Source of the DNA: Halonotius pteroides
GTDB lineage: Archaea; Halobacteriota; Halobacteria; Halobacteriales; Haloferacaceae
Direction of reading: 5' to 3'
Length of the DNA stretch: 64,000 bases
Assembly: GCF_003605635.1 (NCBI RefSeq)
Contig: NZ_QMDW01000008.1
Location: 1 to 64,000, forward strand
Shown in pieces: positions 55,542 through 64,000 of the stretch; within the stretch, counting starts at the first letter, position 1, and the number at the start of each line of letters is the position of its first letter. The position numbers were made by a program, and so were the translations under genes. The notes beneath the pieces are model-generated. The model was not told the origin of the DNA and searched no databases. It saw only the letters and a program-made list of their open reading frames with translations.

Positions 55542-56318
55542 TCAGCCCACCAGCCCAGGGGCGAGCCCGGCAAGAATGTTGACCGCAAAGCCAAGGACAA
55601 CCACACCCGCAATCACCTGTGAGATCGCATGGACTCGCTCACTTTGTGCCTTCGAGAGGCGGAACAACGAACCTGCCCCGCCGCCGATGAGTGCCATCGT
55701 CGCGATGATGGTCACGGTGTAGGCGGCAACGATCCCGATCAGGAGTGGCTGACCACCGGTGGGGATCGTCACTGAGATGAACGCGATCATCGAGACCGGC
55801 GGCGAGAGGGTAAACAACGCGCCAACAGTACCGATCTTGAGGTATTCAAGCGTCGTGTGATCATGTGCGTGCGAGCCGTGTCCGTCGGTGGAAGGCCGGA
55901 TCGATGCCGGTAGATGGAGGTGATAATGCGAATGGGGCTCGCTTCCGTGGTCGTGGCGATGGCGGTGAATGAGCTTCCGTGTGCCGGTCACCCCGAGATA
56001 CAGGCTCAACCCCGCGAGGACGACCCCGACGAACAGCGTTCCCACCTGTTCAAGCGCCGGTGGAAAGGCGGTCGTACCAAACAACACGTGAGCGGCAGCG
56101 ATCCACGCCACGACCAACAGGGCGTGGCCGGCGGCAAAACAGCCACCGACCAATGCCGAGAGCTTCGGATCGCCCGCCTCATGCGTGAGCGCGGTGATCC
56201 CCGCGATATGATCGGGTTCGATCCCGTGGGTGATCCCCAACAATCCGGCCGTGAGAAGGTAGCCGACACCCGCTGTCACCCCGAGCCCAAGCCCGAGGTC
56301 GGTCAGTGGCTCAACCAT
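55542..56318 (-). CDS. Nickel permease (NicO/UreH-type membrane protein)
   Basis: 258 residues, six membrane helices. GLLGITHGIEPDHIAGITALTHEAG near 26-50 and GGCFAAGHALLVVAWI near 58 are the HxxxxDH and GH metal motifs of the NicO family; a His-rich loop HRHRHDHGSEPHSHYHLH lies near 117-134 and HGSHAHDH near 146. SPPVSMIAFISVTI near 171 is the third conserved region. It should import Ni2+ for urease, judged by family and its location upstream of ureB. Confidence 0.88.
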   Translation of the reverse strand: MVEPLTDLGLGLGVTAGVGYLLTAGLLGITHGIEPDHIAGITALTHEAGDPKLSALVGGCFAAGHALLVVAWIAAAHVLFGTTAFPPALEQVGTLFVGVVLAGLSLYLGVTGTRKLIHRHRHDHGSEPHSHYHLHLPASIRPSTDGHGSHAHDHTTLEYLKIGTVGALFTLSPPVSMIAFISVTIPTGGQPLLIGIVAAYTVTIIATMALIGGGAGSLFRLSKAQSERVHAISQVIAGVVVLGFAVNILAGLAPGLVG

Positions 56319-56749
56319 CGTCCCTCACGTGCTGGCGGGGGTTAGGATGTCGCTGTTGATAGGATCGGCCGCCTGTTGCGGACAGTCGTGGAATTTGTGT
56401 CTCTCTGTTCATGTATCGTATTCGATCGTATCTTTTCGGACAAGAGGGATAATCATTGACGATATCGCAATATCTGCTCGAAGATCCCTCATGGTGTTAG
56501 TGTTGATAGATTCGCGAGACCAACCGGTGAGCACAGGAATGTGAGTCGGCTGTGACCACTATTGGGCGAATAACTACTCAGCGATCTATTTGTTCCCTGT
56601 TCCGCATTTTAGTCCGGCGTGGGTTAGAGTTATTCGAACATATGTGTAGTATATAAGGATGTAACTAGTGTAATCATCTCCTCTGATGGTATATTGTCTG
56701 GTATTGATTAAGATAGAAGCGTTTATATACACTCTTTATCTCAAGGGGA
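56319..56749 (+). other. 431-base spacer with the urtA promoter
   Basis: No gene is seen. It separates the divergent nickel permease and urea importer operons. It is A+T-rich in its second half, as expected for a regulated promoter zone. The TATA box at 56722-56729 belongs to the urtA transcript. Confidence 0.45.
56722..56729 (+). promoter_or_regulatory. TATA box of the urea importer operon
   Basis: TTTATATA, 25 bases before the ATG of the leader ORF at 56750. It predicts a leaderless start at that ORF. Confidence 0.6.
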
Positions 56750-56842
56750 ATGTCGACGATGAGCAGACAAACGCTTCGGAATGCGGCTGACCAAGTTGTA
56801 TATGCACAAGAAACTGTTGAATACGTGGGAGGAAACAAATGA
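56750..56842 (+). CDS. Short leader ORF overlapping urtA by ATGA
   Basis: 30 codons plus stop, beginning exactly where the TATA box predicts transcription start and ending in a TGA that overlaps the urtA ATG. The peptide contains RQTLRNAADQVVYAQETVEY, with no known family. A GGAGG Shine-Dalgarno for urtA lies inside its 3' end. It may couple urtA translation to its own. Confidence 0.5.
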   Translation: MSTMSRQTLRNAADQVVYAQETVEYVGGNK

Positions 56843-58119
56843 GCGAGAATCGTATTTCTCGGCGATCAGTACTCGCGACCGGTGCGGCCGGCGTTGGGGC
56901 GGCACTTGCCGGCTGTTCCGGCGGCGGTGGTGGCGGCTCCGAAGGTGATACCATCAAGATCGGTGTGCTTGAAGATCAGTCAGGCAACTTCTCGCTTGTT
57001 GGGACGCCAAAATGGCGTGCCAGCAAGCTCGCCATCGAGGAGATCAACGACAACGGTGGGATCATGGGCCAACAGATCGAGCTGTTCGACCCTGACCCAC
57101 AGTCGGATAACCAACGCTACCAGCAGCTCACCGAGCGGCTTATTCAACAGGAGGAGGTCGACGCGCTGTGGGCCGGCTACTCCTCGGCGACACGGGAGGC
57201 GATCCGGCCGATCATCGACCGCGAGGATCAGCTGTACTTCTATACGACTCAGTATGAGGGCGGCGTCGCCGATAAAAACGTCTACTGTATGGGGCCGACG
57301 GCCCGCCAGCAGCTCGGCAGTGTCGTCCCCTACATGATCGAGAACTTCGGCACCGACATCTACACCATCGCGGCCGACTACAACTTCGGGCAGCTGTCGG
57401 CCGACTGGGTGAAAGTTATCGCTCAGGAGAACGGTGCGTCAGTCAACAACGAGGAGTTCATCCCGCTGTCGAACCAGAGTTTCGGCTCAACGATCAGCAA
57501 CATTCAGGAGGCCGACCCCGACTTCGTGATGGCGATTCTCGTCGGCAACAACCACTCCTCGTTCTGGAACCAGCGCACCTCCGCAGGCCTCGAAATCCCG
57601 ATGGGCACCTCGACGGTGATGGCCCAGGGCTACCAACACAAACGGCTCGATGCGCCGGCGCTCAAGGATGTCTACGGCGGGTTCAACTACATGGAGGAGA
57701 TCCCGACCGATCGCAACGAGGATTACGTCAGCCGCTACTACGATCGGTGGCCGGATGCCGGCTACGCCAACGAGGAGTCGATCAACAACTACTTCTCGAT
57801 CTACATGTACAAAAAGGCCGTCGAGGAGGCCGGTACGACCGATCAGGAAGCCGTCAAAGAGGTACTGAACGGCGGCATGGAGATCACCGGCGACAGATCG
57901 CCAGAGGGCGACATCAGTCTGCAGGGGCCAGTCCACCACATGACACACAATATGCGTGTTATGAAGTGCGACGCCGAACATAATATCACTGTCGAGGATC
58001 AGCGGCGCATCCCCGAGCAGTTCCTCTCGGAGACCGTCGGGATCGACCTCTCAGGGCCGGATAGCGAGCTGGAAGAGCAGTTCACGCCAACCGAGTACTA
58101 CGACGCCGCAGGGGAGTAA
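56839..58119 (+). CDS. urtA: Urea ABC transporter substrate-binding protein UrtA
   Basis: 426 residues. Signal: twin Arg (RISRRSVLATG) and lipobox LAGC near residues 24-27, then a Gly-rich linker. The mature periplasmic-binding fold matches UrtA: IKIGVLEDQSGNFSLVGTPKWRASKLAIEEINDNGGIMGQQIELFDPDPQSDNQRYQQLTERLI, GYSSATREAIRPI, FYTTQYEGG, and VHHMTHNMRVMKC. It captures urea outside the cell. Translation starts at 56839 after GGAGGAAACAA. Confidence 0.93.
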   Translation: MSENRISRRSVLATGAAGVGAALAGCSGGGGGGSEGDTIKIGVLEDQSGNFSLVGTPKWRASKLAIEEINDNGGIMGQQIELFDPDPQSDNQRYQQLTERLIQQEEVDALWAGYSSATREAIRPIIDREDQLYFYTTQYEGGVADKNVYCMGPTARQQLGSVVPYMIENFGTDIYTIAADYNFGQLSADWVKVIAQENGASVNNEEFIPLSNQSFGSTISNIQEADPDFVMAILVGNNHSSFWNQRTSAGLEIPMGTSTVMAQGYQHKRLDAPALKDVYGGFNYMEEIPTDRNEDYVSRYYDRWPDAGYANEESINNYFSIYMYKKAVEEAGTTDQEAVKEVLNGGMEITGDRSPEGDISLQGPVHHMTHNMRVMKCDAEHNITVEDQRRIPEQFLSETVGIDLSGPDSELEEQFTPTEYYDAAGE

Positions 58120-58122
58120 CTG

Positions 58123-59076
58123 ATGACAACGGGTTTCGGCGCAGCCGGCATGCTCACCCCCCTCGTCATCGGCGACGTCTTAGGGGCACTCGATAGCGTT
58201 GGCGTTCCGATCCCACAGCTCCTACAGATGGCCGACAACATCGCCTTCATCGCGCTGGCGGCGATCGGCCTGACGATCATCTTCGGGATGATGGGCGTGA
58301 TCAATCTCGCCCACGGCGAGTTCATCATGATGGGTGCCTACATCACAACGCTGTCGGTCAACGTGGCGTCGATCCCACTGCCGGTCGCGATGCTCCTCGG
58401 CGCGCTCGGCACCGCCGTCTTCGGGGCGATTGTCGAGCGCACCATCGTGCGGCGGCTGTACGGCCGGCTGCTGGATTCGATGATCGTCACCTTCGGGCTC
58501 GGACTGATCCTCACGCAGGGAACCAGAATCATCTTTGGCAACTCCCTGCAGTCGATCGGCACACCGTTCGGTAACGTTCCGGGCTACACCTACTCCGGCT
58601 ACCGTGTCCTGCTGCTGTTTGCGGCAATCGCCGTGCTGGGGGCTGTCTATCTCGTGTTCACCCGCACCGAGTTCGGCGTGCAGGCACGGGCGACGATTCA
58701 AGATCCAGAGACAGCACGGGCAATGGGTGTCGACACGGATCGCATGTACACGATCACCTTCGCGATCGGCTCCGGGCTGGCCGGGTTGACCGGCGCGCTG
58801 TACGCGCCCTCAGCGACGATCGTGCCGGGGATGGGACAGTCGTTCCTCGTTGAATCCTTCGTCACCGTCGTCACCGGCGGATCGTCGGTGCTGCTCGGCA
58901 CCGCCTTGGCTGGTGGGATCCTTGGGACGATCAACGCGATCTTCTCGAATCTGTACGGGAATTTCATCGGCCAGATCGCGCTGCTCATCACGGCGATCAT
59001 CGTGATCCGGCTGCTGCCGGATGGGCTGACCGGACTCGCAGCCACGATCCGCGAAAAGATAGGTGAACGCCAATGA
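58123..59076 (+). CDS. urtB: Urea ABC transporter permease UrtB
   Basis: 317 residues with about eight membrane helices of the branched-chain-amino-acid/urea permease family. GLTIIFGMMGVINLAHGEFIMMGAYI near 46-71 is the family opening. RATIQDPETARAMGVDTDRMYTITFAIGSGLAGLTGALYAP near 188-228 holds the EAA-like loop. Starts three bases after urtA. Confidence 0.92.
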   Translation: MTTGFGAAGMLTPLVIGDVLGALDSVGVPIPQLLQMADNIAFIALAAIGLTIIFGMMGVINLAHGEFIMMGAYITTLSVNVASIPLPVAMLLGALGTAVFGAIVERTIVRRLYGRLLDSMIVTFGLGLILTQGTRIIFGNSLQSIGTPFGNVPGYTYSGYRVLLLFAAIAVLGAVYLVFTRTEFGVQARATIQDPETARAMGVDTDRMYTITFAIGSGLAGLTGALYAPSATIVPGMGQSFLVESFVTVVTGGSSVLLGTALAGGILGTINAIFSNLYGNFIGQIALLITAIIVIRLLPDGLTGLAATIREKIGERQ

Positions 59077-60257
59077 CCGATGGACGCCTGCCGTCACGAC
59101 TCGACGGGATCGCTCGCAAACTAAACGGGCCGAACACGCTCGGCAACTCGAAGGCGTTCTGGCTCGCCTTCGCTGTCGGGATGGTCGGGATGATCGCCTA
59201 CCCCCTTGTCCGTGGCTCCTACGCGGCGGGACAGACCTCGCTGTTTCTGGTCTACGGGCTGCTCGCGCTGTCGCTGTCGCTCATCTGGGGGTACACCGGC
59301 ATTCTGAGCTTCGGACAGGTCGCCTTCTTCGGGATCGCCGGCTACACCTACGCGATCGTGAGCCTCAATCTCGGCGGCGCGTTCGGGCAAACGGTGGCTT
59401 TGCCGGTCGCTGTCGGGGTTGCAACGCTGGCGGCGTTTGTGCTGGGCTACTTCATGTTCTACGGGGGTGTAAAGAACGTCTATGTTGCCATCCTCACGCT
59501 TGTCGTGACACTCGTTCTTGAGACGTTCATGGCCCAGACCGCCGGCTCCGAGTGGGCGATCGGAAGCGTCCAACTCGGCGGGTTCAACGGGATCCCCGGG
59601 ATTCGAAACTTCGCACTCGGCGTTGAGGGAGCCTCGTTCAGCCTGTCAGGCTCGGGGTTCTACTGGTTTGTGTTGACCCTGTTGCTCGTTGCGTACCTCG
59701 GTAGCCGGATACTCGTAAACAGCCGTTTCGGCTACACGCTGGTTGCGATCCGGGAAGACGCCGAGCGAACAACGATGCTCGGCTACAACGTGAAACGGGT
59801 GAAGCTGGCTGTCTTTACGCTGTCCGGCGCGCTCGCCGGGCTTAGCGGCGTGCTGTATGCAACATGGGGCAACTACATGGATCCAAGCGTGTTCACTATC
59901 GTCTTCGCTACCATCCCTATCGTCTGGGTCACCCTCGGCGGCCGCGAATCGCTGCTCGGGGGGATCGTCGGCACGATCATCATCGAGCGACTCCGGCTGT
60001 GGTTTTCGGTTAACGCCTCGGAGTTCGCGATCGTCTTTGTCGGCGTGATCCTCATGACAACGGTACTGTTGGTTCCGCGAGGGATTCTCCCAGGAATCAG
60101 AGACGGCTACGTGTTTTTCAGCGAACACGGGATCCGCAAGGGGATCGAACGCGGCCGAGGAACGATTCAAACACGGATTCAGGCGCGATTGGAGTCGGTC
60201 GGTGTCGGTGGATCTGAAACAGAGACGCCACCCAGTTCGGAGGCGGTTCGTGAATGA
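59073..60257 (+). CDS. urtC: Urea ABC transporter permease UrtC
   Basis: 394 residues, about ten membrane helices. LSLIWGYTGILSFGQVAFFGIAGYTYAI near 66-93 and VAIREDAERTTMLGYNVKRVKLAVFTLSGALAGLSGVLYATWGNYMDPSVF near 222-272 are family signatures. The C-terminal ~60 residues are a charged cytoplasmic tail. It overlaps urtB by four bases and forms the channel with it. Confidence 0.93.
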   Translation: MTDGRLPSRLDGIARKLNGPNTLGNSKAFWLAFAVGMVGMIAYPLVRGSYAAGQTSLFLVYGLLALSLSLIWGYTGILSFGQVAFFGIAGYTYAIVSLNLGGAFGQTVALPVAVGVATLAAFVLGYFMFYGGVKNVYVAILTLVVTLVLETFMAQTAGSEWAIGSVQLGGFNGIPGIRNFALGVEGASFSLSGSGFYWFVLTLLLVAYLGSRILVNSRFGYTLVAIREDAERTTMLGYNVKRVKLAVFTLSGALAGLSGVLYATWGNYMDPSVFTIVFATIPIVWVTLGGRESLLGGIVGTIIIERLRLWFSVNASEFAIVFVGVILMTTVLLVPRGILPGIRDGYVFFSEHGIRKGIERGRGTIQTRIQARLESVGVGGSETETPPSSEAVRE

Positions 60258-61027
60258 GCACCCCACAAGGTCTCAACGTCAGAGAGCAGCCGGCGGTCGC
60301 CGCCACCGGAAGCAGCCGCGATGCCATCCTCTCGACGAACGGGCTCACCAAGAAGTTCGGCGGCCTCACTGCCGTCGACAGCGTTGATTTCACCGTTGAT
60401 GAGGGTGAGATCCGCTGTCTGATCGGTCCTAACGGGGCCGGCAAGTCGACGCTGCTTGAACTGATTACGGGACAGCTCACGCCGACGGACGGCGACATCT
60501 ACTTCGACGGCAACGAGCTGACCGACATGGAGCCACACCGGCGGATGGACGCCGGCATCAGCATCAAGTTCCAGTCGCCACACATCTACGAGAGCCTCTC
60601 CGTTGAGCAGAACCTTCGGGTGCCGCTGCAGCGAACCGACCGCGATATCGAGGCTGTGTTGGCACGAACACTTGATCGGATCGCGCTGGCCGAGAAGGCC
60701 GACGAGCCGGCCAGTGATCTCTCCCACGGCGAGAAACAGCGGCTTGAGATCGGGATGGCGGTGACGCTTGATCCAGCGCTCATGCTGCTGGATGAGCCCG
60801 TTGCGGGGATGTCAGTCGACGAAACGGCCGATATCGCCGAGCTGATCCGGTCGCTGCACGACGACGGGATGACGTTCCTCGTCGTCGAACACGACATGGA
60901 GTTTGTTCGGAAGATCTCCGAGCAGGTCACCGTGTTGAATCAGGGGTCGGTTCTCACACAGGGCCCGATTGAAGCCATCGAGAACGACGAGGAGGTTCGG
61001 CGGATCTACCTGGGTGAGAACGCATGA
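60254..61027 (+). CDS. urtD: Urea ABC transporter ATP-binding protein UrtD
   Basis: 257 residues. Walker A GPNGAGKST, the LSHGEKQRLEIG signature, Walker B MLLDEPVAGMSVDET and H-loop VVEHDMEFV. The short N-terminal extension before LTKKFGGLTAVDS fits the UrtD/LivG type. Overlaps urtC and urtE by four bases. Confidence 0.94.
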   Translation: MSTPQGLNVREQPAVAATGSSRDAILSTNGLTKKFGGLTAVDSVDFTVDEGEIRCLIGPNGAGKSTLLELITGQLTPTDGDIYFDGNELTDMEPHRRMDAGISIKFQSPHIYESLSVEQNLRVPLQRTDRDIEAVLARTLDRIALAEKADEPASDLSHGEKQRLEIGMAVTLDPALMLLDEPVAGMSVDETADIAELIRSLHDDGMTFLVVEHDMEFVRKISEQVTVLNQGSVLTQGPIEAIENDEEVRRIYLGENA

Positions 61028-61722
61028 GCCTTGAGATCGCAAATCTTAACGCCGGCTACGACGGGACACCGATCCTTAGAGACGTGGCGTTCAGCGTCGA
61101 CGACGGCGAGATCGTCGGCATCGTCGGCCGCAACGGCGTCGGGAAGACGACGCTGTTGAAGTCGATTATGGGGCTGCTTGAGCCGGAAACTGGACGCATC
61201 CAGTACAACGGCGAGGAGCTAACCGGTCGTTCACCCGACGAACACGCAAAACGCAGTATCGGCTACGTTCCACAGGGCCGTGACGTGTTCCCGGATCTGA
61301 CGGTCAAAGAGAACCTGCTGGTTGGCGAGTCGGTCGGCGACGGTGACGAAACACGCTACGAGCAGGTCTACGACTACTTCCCGATCCTCGAAGAGCGCGC
61401 CGATCAGGACGCCGGCACGATGTCCGGCGGCCAACAGCAGATGTTGGCGATCGCGCGTGCGCTCGTCGGCGACCCTGAGCTGCTGTTAGTTGATGAGCCC
61501 TCAGAGGGTGTCCAGCCCTCGATCGTTCAGTCGATCACCGAGGATCTCAAACAGATCAACGACGAGTTCGGCACGACAATCCTCTTTGTTGAACAGAACC
61601 TCTCTGTCATTCAGGGGCTCGCCGAGCGGTGTTACGCCATCGACCACGGCACCATCGTCGACGAGATCACCGGTGATGCGGTCTCCGAGCGCGACCAACT
61701 CGAAGAGTACCTCGTCGTCTGA
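61024..61722 (+). CDS. urtE: Urea ABC transporter ATP-binding protein UrtE
   Basis: 232 residues. Walker A GRNGVGKTT, the MSGGQQQMLAIARAL signature, Walker B LLLVDEPSEGVQPS and H-loop FVEQNL. The P-loop with Val and the DEPSEG form are typical of LivF/UrtE. Last gene of the urtABCDE operon, followed by a T-run. Confidence 0.94.
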   Translation: MSLEIANLNAGYDGTPILRDVAFSVDDGEIVGIVGRNGVGKTTLLKSIMGLLEPETGRIQYNGEELTGRSPDEHAKRSIGYVPQGRDVFPDLTVKENLLVGESVGDGDETRYEQVYDYFPILEERADQDAGTMSGGQQQMLAIARALVGDPELLLVDEPSEGVQPSIVQSITEDLKQINDEFGTTILFVEQNLSVIQGLAERCYAIDHGTIVDEITGDAVSERDQLEEYLVV

Positions 61723-61737
61723 GCGACCGCTGCCACA

Positions 61738-61743
61738 TTTTTT
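61738..61743 (+). terminator. T-run terminator after urtE
   Basis: Six T starting 16 bases after the urtE stop; it overlaps the end of the convergent nosY gene. Confidence 0.4.
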
Positions 61744-62563
61744 ACTCGATCCGCCACCGCAGCAGTCCTACCGCCGCCCCGAGTGAGCCACCCGTCCACA
61801 ACAGCAGGCCGGCCACGCTGACCAGCGGCGACGCGTAGCCGGACGCACCGGGTGACAACACGCCGACAACGGTCTCGAAGACAAGCCCGCGATACGCGCT
61901 GTTCGGGATGAATCCAAGCACCAGCCGCAGCGTCGCCTCACTGAACACCCCATCAAGCACACCAAGCAGGATCGCCGCCTCGCCGCCGACTACAACGACA
62001 AGAACGGCCCCGATCGCAGCAACGATCGCCGTTCGCGTGCTGGCCACAGCGATCGAGGCCACGAGCACGACAGCCACAACGGCGTTGCCAAACAGCAGCG
62101 TCACCACCAGAAACCGGGCAAAGAGGATCGGCGAGTCGACGCCGGAATGTGTCGCAAACACGCCGGTGTCGGGGGCAGCGGCGACGGCGACGACGAGCCC
62201 AACCACAAAGAGGGCACCACCAACAATCGCTGACAGGACAGCCGCACGACCGAGATAGACCGCCCCAACGTAGGCAGACGGCGAGACGGCGTAGGTGTTC
62301 AACATCGCCACCTCGCCACGGCCGAGATCCGAGGGGATCGCCCGATAGCCGATGGCAACCGCGACAGCTGGGACAAGCACCTCCAGTGGCAACAGTAAGT
62401 CGACGACAGTTGGGATGTACCCCGTTGCGGCCCCGCCGCCGCTAACTGTCAGCCCGAGCAGGGTTCCGGCAACCACAATCCCAAGCAGGTAGTAGCCCCG
62501 CGTTCGGGCAGCCGTGCGGAGTTCCCGCCGGATCAACGTAGAGATGATCGCCAGAGAGCTCAT
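61742..62563 (-). CDS. nosY: NosY-like ABC permease
   Basis: 273 residues, six membrane helices. RRELRTAARTRGYYLLGI near 11-28 and AIGYRAIPSDLGRGEVAMLNTYAVSPSAYVGAVYLGRAAVL near 70-110 fit NosY/ABC-2 permeases of the copper-site maturation system. It starts four bases into nosF's end. Together with NosF and NosD it should help assemble the copper centre of nitrous oxide reductase. Confidence 0.82.
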   Translation of the reverse strand: MSSLAIISTLIRRELRTAARTRGYYLLGIVVAGTLLGLTVSGGGAATGYIPTVVDLLLPLEVLVPAVAVAIGYRAIPSDLGRGEVAMLNTYAVSPSAYVGAVYLGRAAVLSAIVGGALFVVGLVVAVAAAPDTGVFATHSGVDSPILFARFLVVTLLFGNAVVAVVLVASIAVASTRTAIVAAIGAVLVVVVGGEAAILLGVLDGVFSEATLRLVLGFIPNSAYRGLVFETVVGVLSPGASGYASPLVSVAGLLLWTGGSLGAAVGLLRWRIE

Positions 62564-63414
62564 CGGTCGCCTCCCGAGTCGGTGGGCCCACCGGACACCG
62601 CCGTGTCCTGATCGGTAGGCTTGTCGCCGCGACGAGGGGCTCCCACGGTCGTCGCCGAACCGTCGCCGGCTGCCGGATCGATGGCAGCGTCGTACACCGC
62701 CCAGAGGTCGGCGGCGTCGTACCGCCCGATCAGGTCTGTGGGTGCTCCGGCCGCGGCCACACCGCCTGATTCGAGGATGACGACGTGGTCGGCGTACATC
62801 TCGACCAGCGACAGCGTATGGGAGGCGACGACGACCGCCATCCCGTCGGCGGCCCGCCGGGTGAGACTCTCGAAGACTTGCTGAGCCATGCTTGGGTCGA
62901 GGCCGCTTGCGGGCTCATCACAACAGACGACCGGTGGGGTGCCAAGAACAGCCTGTCCGACCGCGAGCAGTCGGCGCATCCCGCCCGAGAGCGCGGACAC
63001 CCGCCGGTTGCGAGCCTCGTAGAGATTGACCTCACACAGGAGTTCCTCCGTGTCGACGGCGGCGTCAACCAGCGACGCGTAGAAATCGACGGTTTCGCTG
63101 ACGGTGAACTGCGGCCGAAACGCCGGCTCCTGTGGCAGATACCCCATCGGTCGATCCACGTCTGGGCCGGTGTACGTCACCGTGCCAGCCGTGGGGTCGA
63201 CATGGCCCAACAGCGTCTTCAACAACGTTGTCTTGCCGATCCCGTTGGGGCCGATCACGGCGGTCATCGCGCCAGCGGCGATATCGAGGTCAACGTCGTC
63301 GAAGATGGGTCGGTCACCGTATGCTTTCGTGAGCCCGGTCGTTGTGACGACTGCTGTGGCTCCGTCACCGGTGGCGTGATGCTGCTGTGAGTCGGTGCTG
63401 TCAAAGTTGGTCAT
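62560..63414 (-). CDS. nosF: NosF-like ABC ATP-binding protein
   Basis: 284 residues. Walker A GPNGIGKTT, signature LSGGMRR, Walker B VVCCDEPASGLDP. An N-terminal polar extension (residues 1-22) and an acidic C-terminal tail are haloarchaeal additions. Start at ATG 63414; the frame upstream is open but arginine-rich and not protein-like. Located between nosD and nosY. Confidence 0.86.
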   Translation of the reverse strand: MTNFDSTDSQQHHATGDGATAVVTTTGLTKAYGDRPIFDDVDLDIAAGAMTAVIGPNGIGKTTLLKTLLGHVDPTAGTVTYTGPDVDRPMGYLPQEPAFRPQFTVSETVDFYASLVDAAVDTEELLCEVNLYEARNRRVSALSGGMRRLLAVGQAVLGTPPVVCCDEPASGLDPSMAQQVFESLTRRAADGMAVVVASHTLSLVEMYADHVVILESGGVAAAGAPTDLIGRYDAADLWAVYDAAIDPAAGDGSATTVGAPRRGDKPTDQDTAVSGGPTDSGGDR

Positions 63415-63484
63415 AGGAGAGGAGAGTGCGCGTGCCGCGTGCGATCTTTGCGCGTGCCGTTGCCATCGCTGCTGTGGAGTGGGG

Positions 63485-64000
63485 TCATCGGTCAGGTGGT
63501 GACGGTGTTGCGGGGACGCCGGCAAGCCCGTCGGTGTGGAGCGTCTCCGTTGTCTCAACAAGATCTTGATTCTGTGAGGCCTCAACTGGATCAGGATCGA
63601 GGATGCTCCCGGATCGAAGTCCGGGCGAGGCACCGGTGAGTTCGCGGAGCCCCTGATACACCGGCGAGGCGGCGACCGTCCGGCGGGCCATCGAGCGGTG
63701 TCGCTGGCCGTCAACCGGGTCGGTTGGCATGTATGCTCGCTCGGCTGTTCGGCCACTCGGCGTCGCCAGCGCGTCCTCCCAGTGGTTGCCGCGCCAGACC
63801 CGCAACGGGCCGGCACTCGCACCGGCATGGCGGTCGTTGGCGATGAAATCGTTGCCGGTCACCTTGCTTGTCGCCACAACCGAGCCGGTTCGCATTCCCT
63901 GATTGTTGTGTCGGACGACGTTGTGCTCGTACAGCGAATTGATCGCCGTCGTCGTGATCCCGATCCGGCTGTCGGTGACGCCGTTGTGGGCGATGTAGGC
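63485..64000 (-). CDS. nosD: NosD copper-maturation protein, C-terminal part (5' end outside window)
   Basis: 172 residues in frame to the window edge. HNNQGMRTGSVVATSKVTGNDFIANDRHAGASAGPLRVWRGNHWED is the C-terminal end of the NosD parallel beta-helix, followed by YMPTDPVDGQRHRSMARRTVAASPVYQGLRELTGASPGLRSGSI. The short asparagine/threonine-ended repeats before it are beta-helix turns. It sits outside the membrane and works with NosFY. The first part of the gene lies past 64000. Confidence 0.88.
   Translation of the reverse strand, partial: AYIAHNGVTDSRIGITTTAINSLYEHNVVRHNNQGMRTGSVVATSKVTGNDFIANDRHAGASAGPLRVWRGNHWEDALATPSGRTAERAYMPTDPVDGQRHRSMARRTVAASPVYQGLRELTGASPGLRSGSILDPDPVEASQNQDLVETTETLHTDGLAGVPATPSPPDR

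Noticed and set aside
1-64000. CRISPR arrays
   Set aside because: No regularly spaced 25-40-base repeats were seen anywhere.

Overview
The window comes from a haloarchaeon (class Halobacteria). The predicted proteins are strongly acidic. TATA-like boxes sit about 25-30 bases ahead of start codons with no leader between them. Secreted proteins carry twin-arginine plus lipobox signals, and many small families known only from haloarchaea are present. The genus cannot be fixed from the sequence alone. Almost all of the window is ordinary chromosomal coding sequence. The only clear mobile element is one TnpB-only (IS1341-type) insertion sequence at 41.4-42.8 kb.

Layout. 0-6.7 kb: end of glycerol kinase (glpK), a membrane protein in the same operon, an Orc1/Cdc6-like ATPase, a large chemotaxis-transducer protein fused to a UgpB-like glycerol-3-phosphate-binding domain, HPr, and phosphoglycolate phosphatase. 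6.7-17.4 kb: small haloarchaeal proteins, an FAD oxidoreductase, an HtrA-type lipoprotein protease, a Ca/Na exchanger, GTP cyclohydrolase MptA, a TrmB-type regulator, a DUF255 thioredoxin-like protein and FxsA. 17.5-18.5 kb: tRNA-Ile(GAU) and an AbrB/VapC toxin-antitoxin pair. 18.5-24.8 kb: LURP-like protein, phosphotransferase plus HAD hydrolase operon, AI-2E-type transporter, a glutamate-cysteine-ligase-like protein, and relics of a GNAT acetyltransferase and a histidine kinase. 25.2-29.1 kb: thiamine-type ABC transporter. 29.9-34.7 kb: surface-glycan genes (flippase-like protein, sulfatase-superfamily protein, two glycosyltransferases). 34.7-41 kb: small proteins, an HxlR/DoxX divergent pair, VOC protein, PitA (chlorite dismutase-like plus monooxygenase domain) and an orphan cytosine methyltransferase. 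42.9-49.5 kb: site-2 protease, DUF192 lipoprotein, cofE-mer, and a NUDIX-eIF2B fusion. 49.8-61.7 kb: a complete urea locus made of urease ureBCAGDEF, a nickel permease and a urtABCDE urea importer. 61.7-64 kb: nosY, nosF and the 3' part of nosD, part of the nitrous-oxide reductase maturation cluster.

How the genes work together. The urea locus is self-contained: UrtABCDE imports urea, the NicO-type permease supplies nickel, UreDEFG loads it and UreABC hydrolyses urea. The cofE-mer pair and mptA belong to F420 and pterin C1 metabolism. The most unusual feature is the transducer at 2.9-5.6 kb. It joins an MCP signalling hairpin to a binding domain that should lie in the cytoplasm, and it is encoded next to the enzyme that makes the likely ligand. 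I propose it as a sensor of internal glycerol-3-phosphate that couples glycerol metabolism to chemotaxis. Two small leaderless ORFs that overlap the next start codon by ATGA (ahead of urtA, and ahead of the gene at 34.8 kb) also stand out.
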